A stretch of DNA of 64,000 bases from Rhodanobacter sp. (GTDB lineage Bacteria > Pseudomonadota > Gammaproteobacteria > Xanthomonadales > Rhodanobacteraceae), in the NCBI GenBank assembly GCA_030148505.1, contig JASBTI010000014.1:124001-188000 (forward strand), written 5' to 3'. The notes under the pieces were generated by a model. That model saw only the letters and a program-made list of their open reading frames with translations, did no database searches and was not told the DNA's origin. How positions within the stretch are numbered: position 1 is the first letter of the stretch; every line of letters starts with the position of its first letter. Shown here in pieces: positions 50,677 through 59,224 of the stretch. The position numbers were made by a program, and so were the translations under genes.

Positions 50677-53617
50677 ACACGTTCCAGGCGGGAAAAGGCC
50701 GACGGAGGCAACCCGATGGTGGGGCAGCTTACGCGCCCGGGTGATTGGCCTGGCCATCCTGACAAGTCTGCCCGGCCTGGTAGCCGCCGGGCTTACCAAT
50801 GCCACGCTGGTGGACCAAGCGCAAAAAATCTCCCGCATTTCATTGACGAAGTCGCTCAGTCATGCAAAAGACGTTTACGACGACATGATCCAGCACGCGG
50901 AAACACGGCTGGCCGAGGTCGCTACAAGCATGTCCGATGGCGAGATTGCGTGTCCGCCTTCTTTTGCCGGTTTTGTTCGCGATTATGCCGAATATCGCAG
51001 CGCCGGAATTACCAGGGAAGATGGCCAGGTAGTCTGCCTCTTCTCCACGCCGGGGCGAGCCAAGACGCTGATCGGACACGAATTGCTTCTGCAAGCGCTG
51101 CAGAATGGTGGGCATGTGGTCGAGTTTGTCGACAAGCCGGAAGGCAACGCCAAGCCGCGACTGCTGATCGCGCAGCAGATCGCGAGCAGATCTTCCGTGC
51201 ACTACGTCGCCTTTCTTGCGGTAGCCATTCAACCTCTGGCAGAGATCATCCATACGCCGCAGCTGCGGAATGCCCGGCAGTTTCTGATTGATTCGGCAGG
51301 CAACGTGAGTAGCCTCGGTGACACGGGCCACCACGCCTCGAAGGAGTCGGTACGTCGAGCGATCGCCGACAAAGTGTTGCATCCATCCAATACGCCGACC
51401 GCGCTCAGTCTTCAGCAGATCGGCCAGAATCTGGTCCTGTGGCTACCCCTGGGAAGGCAAGCACAGGCTGGTGCGCTTGCCTTGTCCATTCCGAGCACCA
51501 CGCTGTATGCGCATGCCGAAAACATCAGGAAGGGCAGCATGGGCATGCTTCTGGCGGGATTGCTGCTTTCGATGATGGTGATCTGGTGGCTAGGCTATAT
51601 CTTGATATTGCGCCCGACACAACGGGTTCTGCGCACCACCAATCTGCTGGCGCAAGGCGACTTTTCGGCCAGGACGGGCATGCCTCCCGGTACTGACGAA
51701 ATCGCACGCATTGCGATATCGCTCGACCAGATGGCCGGATACTTCCAGCAAACCGCAAACGAGCGAACCCAGCACCTCAAGTCACTCGAACGCAGCAATC
51801 GACTGCACAATGTGCTGTCAGCGATCAATGCAGCGATCTTTCGCCGCATCGGTGTCATCCCCTTGCTCGATGAAATCTGCCGGGTGGTATGTGCGATCGG
51901 TGGATACCGCGTGGCCTGGATCGGCGAAGTCGATCTCGCCGAAAAGGTCGTGAAAGAGATCAGCTGGACTGGCTCGGCAAATCAGTTCAAGGGTCCGACA
52001 CGACTGCCGCTCGATCCCTCCCAACCCGGCGGAGATGGTCCGGCCGCCAAGGCGGTCAGGGAAGGTATCCCGGTCGTAGACAATCACTATCCGGATGGAT
52101 TGCAGATCTGCGCCTGGCAACAGCAATGGCAACTCGGCGGCATTCGTTCGGTAGCCGCGTTCCCGATGGGCTTTTCCGCCAGCGGCCAACGGCGGATCCT
52201 CGTTGTGGGGGTTGAGCAGGAAGGCTACTTCGAGGCGGAGGAAATCCATATCCTCGAGCAGCTGGTTCAAGAGGCCGCGTTCGGTCTACACCTGACGGCA
52301 ACGGAACAGACTCTCGACCACGCCAGCACCCATGACTTGGTAACCGGTCTGGCCAACAGTCGACTTCTGGAACAGCGTCTATCGGATGACATCGGTCGCG
52401 CCCGCGCAGCGCAGAAACATGTACTCGTGGCCGTGATTGAAGTCGGCTTTCAAAGTACGGCGGCGCAGTGGGGCTCCCGGCCCGCTGAAGAATTATTCAA
52501 TCGGGTCGCGCGCGAAATACAGTTATGTGTAGATGAAACGGATTTCGTCGGTGTGCTTCCCGGGGCACGGCTCGCCCTGGTCATGTGTGACCAGGAGCGT
52601 ATCGACGTCGCTGAACGCCGCATGGAAACGCTTGCGGGCAAACTGCTTGCCACCAGTATCAAGGTGCAGGAAGACTCGATAACATCGACGCCAAGGATTG
52701 GCATTTCCGTCTTCCCCGGCGATGGGGACGATGCGCATGATCTGCTCGACAAGGCGCAGGCGGCGCTCACCGAAAGTCATCCCGGTGCCGCCGGAGCAAT
52801 TCGCTTCTTTGCGCCGGACATCAGCCAGGCACTGCATGAGAGCCGCAGGCTCGAACAGCAACTTGGCAACGCGATCGCCGCGGGCGAGTTCGAACTGTAC
52901 TACCAGCCAATTATCGATCTCGCTTCCCACACATTGCGGGGGTTCGAAGCGTTGCTACGCTGGAAACATCCAACCCTTGGTCTTTTGCTGCCGCAGGATT
53001 TCATCCCGCTGGCGGAAAGCAGCGGTTTGATACTGCCGATTGGCGACTGGGTGATCGGCGATGCCGCCCGCCAGGCCGCCCTCTGGGAACAGCAAGGCGT
53101 CACCAACCTCTTCATCACACTCAACGTCTCGGCCACACAGATGCGTGATCCCCATTTTGGCGAGCGGGTGGCCGCGCGCCTTCAGGACTTTGCAACGGAT
53201 ACCCAACATGTTCGTCTGGCCATGGAGATCACCGAAAGTCAGCTCATCGGCGATATCGACTCAAGCGCGGCCCTGCTCAGCAAGCTAAGAGACCTCGGCA
53301 TTGGCATTGTCATCGATGATTTCGGCACCGGTTATTCATCACTGAGCTACTTGCATCGACTTCCTGTCGACGTGCTCAAGATCGACAAATCGTTTACCAG
53401 CAACATGGACAACAACAAGAAGGCCCGAATGATTGTCGAGGGCATACTGGCACTCGCCAAATCCCTCGAACTCGAAACCGTAGCCGAGGGTATCGAGCGC
53501 CAGGCGCAACGCGATGCAGTGACGCAGATGGGCTGCACGTACGCACAAGGCTTCTGGTTCGACCGGGCGCTGACCGCGCGCGAAGCGGCCAACAAATGGT
53601 TATTGACAATCGCCTAG
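50669..53617 (+). CDS. Membrane GGDEF-EAL protein, probable c-di-GMP phosphodiesterase
   Basis: About 982 residues. Two membrane helices (near 30-45 and 290-310) bracket a periplasmic sensor of about 240 residues. HAMP, GAF, GGDEF and EAL domains follow. The GGDEF motif is replaced by 'LPGARLALVM', so cyclase activity should be lost. The EAL part keeps FEALLRW (near 757), NVSATQ, ITESQ, DDFGTGYSSL (near 883), KIDKSF and AEGIE, so phosphodiesterase activity is likely. ATG 50669 overlaps the upstream diguanylate cyclase gene. Confidence 0.92.
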   Translation: MDKHVPGGKRPTEATRWWGSLRARVIGLAILTSLPGLVAAGLTNATLVDQAQKISRISLTKSLSHAKDVYDDMIQHAETRLAEVATSMSDGEIACPPSFAGFVRDYAEYRSAGITREDGQVVCLFSTPGRAKTLIGHELLLQALQNGGHVVEFVDKPEGNAKPRLLIAQQIASRSSVHYVAFLAVAIQPLAEIIHTPQLRNARQFLIDSAGNVSSLGDTGHHASKESVRRAIADKVLHPSNTPTALSLQQIGQNLVLWLPLGRQAQAGALALSIPSTTLYAHAENIRKGSMGMLLAGLLLSMMVIWWLGYILILRPTQRVLRTTNLLAQGDFSARTGMPPGTDEIARIAISLDQMAGYFQQTANERTQHLKSLERSNRLHNVLSAINAAIFRRIGVIPLLDEICRVVCAIGGYRVAWIGEVDLAEKVVKEISWTGSANQFKGPTRLPLDPSQPGGDGPAAKAVREGIPVVDNHYPDGLQICAWQQQWQLGGIRSVAAFPMGFSASGQRRILVVGVEQEGYFEAEEIHILEQLVQEAAFGLHLTATEQTLDHASTHDLVTGLANSRLLEQRLSDDIGRARAAQKHVLVAVIEVGFQSTAAQWGSRPAEELFNRVAREIQLCVDETDFVGVLPGARLALVMCDQERIDVAERRMETLAGKLLATSIKVQEDSITSTPRIGISVFPGDGDDAHDLLDKAQAALTESHPGAAGAIRFFAPDISQALHESRRLEQQLGNAIAAGEFELYYQPIIDLASHTLRGFEALLRWKHPTLGLLLPQDFIPLAESSGLILPIGDWVIGDAARQAALWEQQGVTNLFITLNVSATQMRDPHFGERVAARLQDFATDTQHVRLAMEITESQLIGDIDSSAALLSKLRDLGIGIVIDDFGTGYSSLSYLHRLPVDVLKIDKSFTSNMDNNKKARMIVEGILALAKSLELETVAEGIERQAQRDAVTQMGCTYAQGFWFDRALTAREAANKWLLTIA

Positions 53618-53753
53618 CCAACCGCGCCACTCCGAATCTCGTGACCGGCCGTGACTGGAGAAAGCCCCGCCTGACCGTCACTGATCAAGGGTAGGGTTCG
53701 TCCCTGCTCGCACACCTCTTGGCGCCAGCTATCGGCCTAGTGGCGCAGGCTCC

Positions 53754-54731
53754 TCATGAATGCCCGGACACCGCATGCGGCACATAATGTTCTTCCAGCG
53801 CGCTGATCTCGTCGGGCGTCAATGACAACGAAAGCGCCGCCACCGCGTCTTCCAAGTGCTGGGCTTTCGACGCACCCACGATCGGCGCAGTGACATACGG
53901 CTTGCCCAGCATCCATGCCAGCGCCACCTGTGCCTTTGGCACGCCTCGCACTGCGGCAACGTGTGCTACCGCATCCACCACGCGACGGTCTGCCTCCGGC
54001 ACCACATACAGGGTCTTGCCGAATTCGTCGGTCTGCTGGCGCTCACTGGTTTCGTCCCAGGCACGGGTGAGCCTGCCGCGGGCCAGAGGACTCCAGGGGA
54101 TCACCGCGATACCGGTGTCTTGGCACAGCGGCATCATCTCGCGCTCCTCCTCACGGTAGAGCAAGTTGTAGTGGTTCTGCATACTGACGAAACGTGTCCA
54201 GCCATGACGCTCGGCCACATGCTGGGCCTTGGCAAACTGCCAGGCGTACATTGACGAAGCGCCGATGTAACGTACTTTGCCAGCCTTCACCACGTCGTGC
54301 AGAGCCTCCATGGTTTCCTCGATGGGCGTGCGCGCGTCCCAGCGGTGGATCTGGTACAGGTCTACATAGTCGGTGCCAAGGCGACGCAGGCTGTGATCGA
54401 TCTCAGTGAAAATCGCCTTGCGCGACAGGCCCATACCGTTGGGCCCTGCGTGCATGCGCCCATGCACCTTGGTTGCCAGCACGATGGCATCACGATGGCC
54501 GTGTTCTTTCAGCACCCGGCCGACGAACTCCTCCGAGGTGCCGTCGGAGTAGACATTGGCGGTATCGAGAAAGTTGATGCCCAGATCCAGCGCGCGACGG
54601 ATCAGCGTTCGGCTGGAATCTTCGTCCAATGTCCAGGGGTGGCTGCCGCGGTCGGATACGCCGTAGGTCATGCAGCCCAGGCACAGAGGTGACACGTCCA
54701 GGCCCGTGTGGCCAAGTTTCACGTACTCCAT
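53754..54731 (-). CDS. Aldo/keto reductase
   Basis: 325 residues with an AKR TIM barrel and the catalytic tetrad in context: FLDTANVYSDG (Asp, Tyr), LATKVHG (Lys) and YQIHRWD (His). KAGKVRYIGASSMYAWQF and the NADPH-binding GASKAQHLEDA near the C-terminus complete the fold. It resembles the YajO/voltage-channel-beta-subunit group of aldehyde reductases. The ATG at 54731 has AGGAG 8 bases upstream. Substrate is not known. Confidence 0.92.
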   Translation of the reverse strand: MEYVKLGHTGLDVSPLCLGCMTYGVSDRGSHPWTLDEDSSRTLIRRALDLGINFLDTANVYSDGTSEEFVGRVLKEHGHRDAIVLATKVHGRMHAGPNGMGLSRKAIFTEIDHSLRRLGTDYVDLYQIHRWDARTPIEETMEALHDVVKAGKVRYIGASSMYAWQFAKAQHVAERHGWTRFVSMQNHYNLLYREEEREMMPLCQDTGIAVIPWSPLARGRLTRAWDETSERQQTDEFGKTLYVVPEADRRVVDAVAHVAAVRGVPKAQVALAWMLGKPYVTAPIVGASKAQHLEDAVAALSLSLTPDEISALEEHYVPHAVSGHS

Positions 54732-55059
54732 GGGAAAGACTCCTGAAGGGAAAGGGCACGGCAGATTAAAGGTTCGACGTAGAAGGCGCACTCACCGCGC
54801 AGGTTCGCCGATAACTCAACAAGCACGGGCGGAGCGACCGAATACAGCAGCCATTGTGGCGACTTTAGCCATTGCGTCCATGGCAAGTCCCTACGGGCCA
54901 GACCCTTGCCGAAGCACGCGCTGTGGCCACGGCCCTGAGCGGCGATTCAGCCCGCTCATTGGCATGCCGAAGGACGAGAGGCCGCGAGCAGCCCAGCATC
55001 TCCGCGTTCGTACAGAATGCCGCTGCCAACGATCCGGTTAAAGCGCCTCCAACAAGCGG

Positions 55060-55233
55060 TCAGTCAGCCGGTGATTGCGACTTTTCCGGCGTGGCTTCCG
55101 AACTGACTTCTCCGGGTATCAGGTCGAACTCTTTTAGCTTCTTCTCGAGTTTATTGATGCGTTCGTGATTCTTCATGCTGAAGATCAGCGCCGACAGCGA
55201 GAAGGATAAGGCAAGGATGCTGAAAGTGTTCAT
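55060..55233 (-). CDS. 57-residue single-pass membrane micro-protein (below ORF-track cutoff)
   Basis: I translated this from the minus strand; the ORF track omits it. The ATG at 55233 has GGAG eight bases upstream, and the frame closes at TGA 55060-55062. An N-terminal hydrophobic helix (TFSILALSFSLSALIFS) is followed by a basic/acidic coiled-coil-like segment (KNHERINKLEKKLKEF) and a polar tail. Small proteins with this helix plus 'RIxKLE' layout are frequent and unannotated in xanthomonads, and the design suggests a membrane-bound oligomerising partner. No function is known. Confidence 0.6.
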   Translation of the reverse strand: MNTFSILALSFSLSALIFSMKNHERINKLEKKLKEFDLIPGEVSSEATPEKSQSPAD

Positions 55234-55697
55234 ACGTCTACTCCATGGTGAGTTCTACCCCGGTGGGGTTCGCGGCCGTGCCCCCGGGGAACCGATGAGT
55301 CGTACCCTACGCCACAAGGCGCTCACGCTGCGCAAGCCGCTCACTAGTCGCTGGTGTTTCCCACCGCCGCGTCCGCGATCGGCGATCGGCGATCGGCGAT
55401 CGCATAGTATTTTCCCGCTCCCGGGGTCGGTGACGGCCGTCAGTGAGAGCACGCACAATCGCCGTCATCAAGACGAGGCAGGATCGGATACAGCATGTCG
55501 TCGGTCCGATCGCCTGGGTAAAGGAAAACCGAGCCTTCCGGAGCCCCGCTTCATGCCCCGCTCTATTTTCCCCTTTGGAATGCTGCATCCGGCGATGCCT
55601 CTCAATGCCGCGCGGTCGACCGCGGAAAGGTGCTCATTGAGCCGCCGCCCCGTGATTGCCTCGAGGCGATCTGCGGTGCCCGAGTCATCCCTGTGAA
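55234..55697. other. Intergenic stretch without a supported gene
   Basis: About 460 bases between the micro-protein and the HAD gene. Several overlapping ORFs (55175-55696 +, 55307-55588 -, 55468-55701 -) have atypical composition and no family motif. The only notable structure is the 7-base tandem repeat listed next. Confidence 0.5.
55375..55402. repeat. Tandem repeat (GCGATCG) x4
   Basis: Four exact head-to-tail copies of GCGATCG occur in the intergenic region. Each junction recreates a CGATCG palindrome. Such short arrays can vary in copy number by replication slippage. Confidence 0.85.
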
Positions 55698-56384
55698 TCA
55701 CTCGTCACAAGGCCCCCCAAAAAAGCGCGTCCTGCCCCCAGACGCCCCGACCTGGCCAGGCAAGTCGCTTAGCCGCTGCAGGGGCATCACGCTCTTCGGC
55801 CAATTCTCCATTTTTCCCAGTTGACCACGGGGGTCGAACGCAAACGTGTGCATACCGGCGGCGATCGACGCGGTAATGCCAACTGCGCTGTCTTCCACCA
55901 CGGCGCAGCGGTCCGGCGCAACGCCGAGCGCCGCCGCAACATGCAAAAACAGGCGAGGATCCGGCTTCCAGAAACCCACATCGTAGGAACTGAATATCGA
56001 CTGTTTGAACAAGTCGAGCAGACCGGCTAGGCGCAGGCTCAGCTCGATCTTTCCCCGCGGGCCGCTGGATGCCACCGCGTACGGCATCTTCAAGCGTGAT
56101 ATGGCCTCGCGGGCACCGGTCATCGGCTTGAGTCGGGTAACGAACGCCGCGGCGGTACGCGCGCGCAAGGCGGGCACGAAGTCCGCCGGCAGCGCCCGCC
56201 CCAGGAGTCGCTCCAGGTCGGCGACACAATCGGCCATCTTGCAACCCCGATAGTTGTGCACCGCATCGTCCACGCTCATTGACAGCCCGAGCTTGGTGAC
56301 AGACTCGACCATAACCTCATTTGCCAGCACCTCGCTGTCCACCAGCGTTCCATCGCAATCGAATATCAACGCGTCGATCTGCAT
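55698..56384 (-). CDS. HAD-superfamily sugar-phosphate phosphatase-like hydrolase
   Basis: 228 residues from the ATG at 56384, which has GAGGAG about 10 bases upstream. Motif I FDCDGTLVDSE (nucleophile Asp9, acid/base Asp11), motif II AVASSGPRGKIELSL, motif III FWKPDPRLFL and motif IV VVEDSAVGITASIAAGM are all present, with an alpha-helical C1 cap. This layout fits the beta-phosphoglucomutase/YieH group; YieH dephosphorylates 6-phosphogluconate. The exact substrate is unknown. Confidence 0.88.
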   Translation of the reverse strand: MQIDALIFDCDGTLVDSEVLANEVMVESVTKLGLSMSVDDAVHNYRGCKMADCVADLERLLGRALPADFVPALRARTAAAFVTRLKPMTGAREAISRLKMPYAVASSGPRGKIELSLRLAGLLDLFKQSIFSSYDVGFWKPDPRLFLHVAAALGVAPDRCAVVEDSAVGITASIAAGMHTFAFDPRGQLGKMENWPKSVMPLQRLSDLPGQVGASGGRTRFFGGPCDE

Positions 56385-57041
56385 GCCTGCATATCTCCTC
56401 TTGGCGTGCACACTTTAACCTTACTCGCCGCATCGCATCCTGGCCCGCTCTGTTGAAAGGATAACAACTGCAGCGCCTTCGCCCTGCCCGTAGCCGCTGC
56501 GGCACTGCCCTTTCGCTTGTCCACGTCACACGCAGCAAGCTACTCGAACCACGGCGTCCAAGTGGATCAGCAAGACAGACGGCAACGCATCCAGCGACAC
56601 GATGCTGACGCCATCGTCCCTCGGCGGGCTTTTTCTGTGGGTTGGCAAGGCCGACGCAGTGTCTGATGACCGGGATATTAAGGAGCTTTCGAGGTGACTG
56701 GATAGTCATTCGGAATGCTTGCCACATCCCTGATGCGATAGTCGGGACACGGTGTCTCTACGCCCTGGTATCTCTCCCGTTTTCCCACACGTACCGGCAG
56801 GCTCCACCACCGTCACCGCTCGGATGTGTATCGCCTCTCATGCCTCATAACTCTCGACCACCGGTCTCGCACGTTTCACTGTCCTGACACTCATCCTACC
56901 CCTGGATGGCGCCACCGAGTCATGTTCGCTTGCTTACGCCCTTTGGAGTAACCGATTCTTTCGCCGAAAGACTTTCGACAGCTACACAAAAACGGCATAC
57001 AGCTAGCACATCGCGCTGATTGGCTATTGAAACAGCAGGCT
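56385..57041. other. Intergenic stretch of about 650 bases without a supported gene
   Basis: It lies between the start of the HAD gene and the stop of luxR, both read leftward. Small ORFs on both strands (56317-56727 -, 56642-56887 +) lack ribosome sites and family features. I see no palindrome strong enough to call, although the region should hold the HAD promoter and the luxR 3' end. Confidence 0.5.
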
Positions 57042-57755
57042 CTACAGATAGTTCAGCAGCATCGCCTTTGCCACCGCCTGCGTCTTGTTGACCACGTTGA
57101 GCTTCGCCAGAGTGCTGGTGACATGAAAAGTCACTGTGCGCTCGGAAATACCGAGGATCGTTCCCACTTCGTCGGCCGTCTTGCCAGCGGCAGTCCAGCG
57201 CAGCACTTCGCGTTCGCGCGTCGTAAGCGTTTGGCCCTGCTCATGCTGCCATTTTTCCATCTCGGCCGAGCTGATCCGACTGTGCACGACGTGCGACAGC
57301 CACACCAGCTTGGTTTCGGTGATGGCCAGCTCGGACTCTGTCACCCGATGTTGCGATCTTGCCAACGAAAGCATGCCCACTGTGCCGGAGCGGCCGTGCG
57401 TACTGAGCGCCCAGCCATACTTGATGTCATGCTCCCGCGCCTCCTCCCAGAAAACCGGCTGGCTTGGAAAGCTCCGATCGCTCCAGACAATGGGAGAGAG
57501 ATCGCGTGATGCCTGCTGGAAAAGAGGGTCTATGTCGAGATAGTTCTGCGAAAAATAATGGTCGAGCCAGCGCTGTGGATAGGTGCTGGACCAGATGACC
57601 ACCGGACTACCGAGCGGAAAGGGAGTGCGCATGACGTAAGAACAGTATTCGAATCCCAGATCCGCCACGATAGCGGCAAGCTCATGTACGACATCGTCGA
57701 AGGAACCCTTCGACGCCGTCAATCGATCCAAGCAATCTTCACGCCACCTTTTCAC
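57042..57755 (-). CDS. LuxR-type acyl-homoserine-lactone receptor
   Basis: 237 residues from the GTG at 57755 (AGGGG 8 bases upstream); a TTG at 57773 would add six. In TTG-based numbering the AHL-binding domain keeps W69, Y73, D82-P83 and W97, the counterparts of TraR W57, Y61, D70-P71 and W85, plus KYGW for the conserved glycine. The C-terminal LuxR HTH reads LTTREREVLRWTAAGKTADEVGTILGISERTVTFHVTSTLAKLNVVNKTQAV. It should bind the lux box upstream of luxI on AHL binding. It is divergent from the rsaM-like gene. Confidence 0.93.
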   Translation of the reverse strand: MKRWREDCLDRLTASKGSFDDVVHELAAIVADLGFEYCSYVMRTPFPLGSPVVIWSSTYPQRWLDHYFSQNYLDIDPLFQQASRDLSPIVWSDRSFPSQPVFWEEAREHDIKYGWALSTHGRSGTVGMLSLARSQHRVTESELAITETKLVWLSHVVHSRISSAEMEKWQHEQGQTLTTREREVLRWTAAGKTADEVGTILGISERTVTFHVTSTLAKLNVVNKTQAVAKAMLLNYL

Positions 57756-57847
57756 TATTGGGGCCCCTGTCAATCTGCAGAATCCGACAGCTGGTCTCCA
57801 CGCTGTAGTGTGGATAGCTTATAGCTGCCCGATTACGAGGAAGCGCC

Positions 57848-58282
57848 ATGAGCTCAATACCGCTCTCCCAGCAAGCGCCCTTGTCCAGATCATTCGATGG
57901 CTATATACGCACTACTTTCGAGGATTTTTCAAGTCTGGACTTTTGTCAGAGGCGAGCATGGCAAGACCGGGAGCTCTGTGACGAGCTCATAGAGGACGAC
58001 GTGCCTGCGTTTCAAGCAGGGTACTGCGAGTGGGCTACGGACAAGCTACCGCACCAGGTCAGCATCGGCTGGGGCTGGTTCCGTTGGATAGACGGCCGCA
58101 CGCTGCTTGCCCCCGGAGGGATGACCAGCAATTTGATGTTGGTGGACCGAGGCTCCTACGACCTTGGCCCGCACAAGACCCATGAGCTGCTGCAATCCTG
58201 GTTGACCGGCGAACAATGGCAGCGGGACATGCTCATCTCCAGTAACACCTGCCTCTACTCGACTCATCGGTCGCCGAATTGA
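57848..58282 (+). CDS. RsaM-like (DUF4902) quorum-sensing regulator
   Basis: 144 residues lying between divergent luxR and luxI. Conserved-looking segments are DGYIRTTFEDFSSLDF, FQAGYCEWATDKLPHQVSIGWGWFRW, TSNLMLVDRGSYDLGPHKTHELLQSWL and EQWQRDM. Length (about 147), position between luxR and luxI and the 'SNLMLVD..SYDLG' and 'ISxGWxW' patterns match RsaM of Burkholderia and Pseudomonas fuscovaginae, a repressor of AHL synthesis without a known DNA-binding motif. The ATG has GAGGAAG 5 bases upstream. The assignment is from remembered family features. Confidence 0.7.
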   Translation: MSSIPLSQQAPLSRSFDGYIRTTFEDFSSLDFCQRRAWQDRELCDELIEDDVPAFQAGYCEWATDKLPHQVSIGWGWFRWIDGRTLLAPGGMTSNLMLVDRGSYDLGPHKTHELLQSWLTGEQWQRDMLISSNTCLYSTHRSPN

Positions 58283-58312
58283 TCGCCCTAACCTAAATCG
58301 CAGCTTTTTTCA

Positions 58313-58326
58313 TTGATCCAGATCAA
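58313..58326 (+). promoter_or_regulatory. FNR/ANR-type operator upstream of luxI
   Basis: TTGAT-CCAG-ATCAA is a perfect match to the FNR/ANR/DNR consensus TTGAT-N4-ATCAA and extends to the palindrome ATTGATC-CA-GATCAAT. Its centre is 28 bp upstream of the lux box centre and about 72 bp before the predicted luxI start point, a helical position usable for activation by a CRP/FNR-family protein. Confidence 0.8.
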
Positions 58327-58337
58327 TATTCAAATCT

Positions 58338-58357
58338 AACTGTAGATACCTACAGTT
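58338..58357 (+). promoter_or_regulatory. lux box of the luxI promoter
   Basis: AACTGTAGATACCTACAGTT is a 20-bp inverted repeat with perfect 8-base arms, fitting the LuxR/TraR operator consensus (CTGTA-N6-TACAG type). It lies 58 bases before the luxI ATG and overlaps the expected -35 position of a promoter with -10 TCTAAT at 58380-58385, the class II arrangement of luxI itself. Confidence 0.92.
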
Positions 58358-58379
58358 ATGGTTCCACCGGTGTTTTACC

Positions 58380-58385
58380 TCTAAT
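58380..58385 (+). promoter_or_regulatory. Predicted -10 of luxI
   Basis: TCTAAT matches TATAAT at five of six positions and lies 22 bases after the lux box end, the spacing expected when the lux box replaces the -35. The start point would be near 58392. Confidence 0.5.
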
Positions 58386-58414
58386 GCCCCCACTCCCTTG
58401 GCTAGAGTGACGGC

Positions 58415-59029
58415 ATGAAAATGACAGTGCTGAGCGGTACAAAAAGCCAACTTTCAATCCATGCAGAGGCTGAGCTTGCCAGCTATCGCTATGAAATTTT
58501 TGTACAGACGTTGCAATGGCAACTACCAGTTGAAGACGGCCGGGAATTCGACCAGTTCGACCGCCCCGATACCCATTACATTATTGCGCGGGATGCGCTG
58601 GGTCTGATCTGCGGTTGCGCGCGACTGCTGCCGACGACCCGACCCTACCTGCTCGACGAGGTCTTTCCCGGGCTGATGAACGGTCAGCCGCCCCCCCACG
58701 ATGCAACAGTGTGGGAACTCTCGCGCTTTTCGACCAAAACTCCAGGCGCGCTGGAACCGCCCTCGCGGGAAGATGCACGTGCCCGCTTCTGTACCTTGTT
58801 CGCCGCTGTGGTTGAAGCAGCGCTAGCCCAGGGTGCGACCCGATTGATCACGTTTACCGCTATGGGCGTGGAGCGCATTCTTCGGGCCATCGGGATGCAC
58901 GCGCATCGCGTCGGGCCGCCACAGATGATCGATGGCAAACCCGTGCTGGCAATGTGGATCGAACTGGATCAACAAACATGCAAGGCACTGGGTGTGTCTT
59001 GGCAGCCTTCGCACACGACATCGCACTGA
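58415..59029 (+). CDS. Acyl-homoserine-lactone synthase (LuxI family)
   Basis: 204 residues with all the invariant LuxI-family residues in register: R25 and F29 (YRYEIF), W35, D46 and D49 (EFDQFD), R70 (CARLLPT), F84, E101 and R104 (WELSRF). It makes an AHL from SAM and acyl-ACP; chain length cannot be predicted. Transcription is probably controlled by the lux box and FNR site 58-102 bases upstream. ATG 58415 or the in-frame ATG at 58421 could start it. The rsaM-like gene is 132 bases upstream and luxR beyond it. Confidence 0.95.
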   Translation: MKMTVLSGTKSQLSIHAEAELASYRYEIFVQTLQWQLPVEDGREFDQFDRPDTHYIIARDALGLICGCARLLPTTRPYLLDEVFPGLMNGQPPPHDATVWELSRFSTKTPGALEPPSREDARARFCTLFAAVVEAALAQGATRLITFTAMGVERILRAIGMHAHRVGPPQMIDGKPVLAMWIELDQQTCKALGVSWQPSHTTSH

Positions 59030-59224
59030 CGACATTCCAGTTCTCTGCCTCGGGGAACAACTCCGGATCGCGAATCATGGATGACAGACCTATGTGTCTC
59101 GATGGCTTCGCTCGGATGCCGGAATCGGATCAGGCGGCGGCTCCACTTCCGCCATTGGAGCGACGCTGAAGCGGCAACTTCATTCGGGTAGGCGCGAAAA
59201 CGGAACTGCGGAGGGTCCTACATC

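Noticed and set aside
55175-55696. 173-aa plus-strand ORF and its minus-strand counterparts
   Set aside because: Arg/Ser-rich composition, no ribosome site; it overlaps the start of the micro-protein gene and the tandem repeat.
56317-56887. ORFs on both strands between the HAD and luxR genes
   Set aside because: No start signals, family motifs or domain-like patterns.
57787-57806. Possible lux-type dyad ACAGC-N10-GCTGT upstream of rsaM/luxR
   Set aside because: The arms are only five bases and lack the CTGTA core; it is much weaker than the lux box at 58338.
59077-59169. 30-aa ORF between luxI and the AraC gene
   Set aside because: It has no Shine-Dalgarno and composition like its surroundings; not supportable without conservation data.
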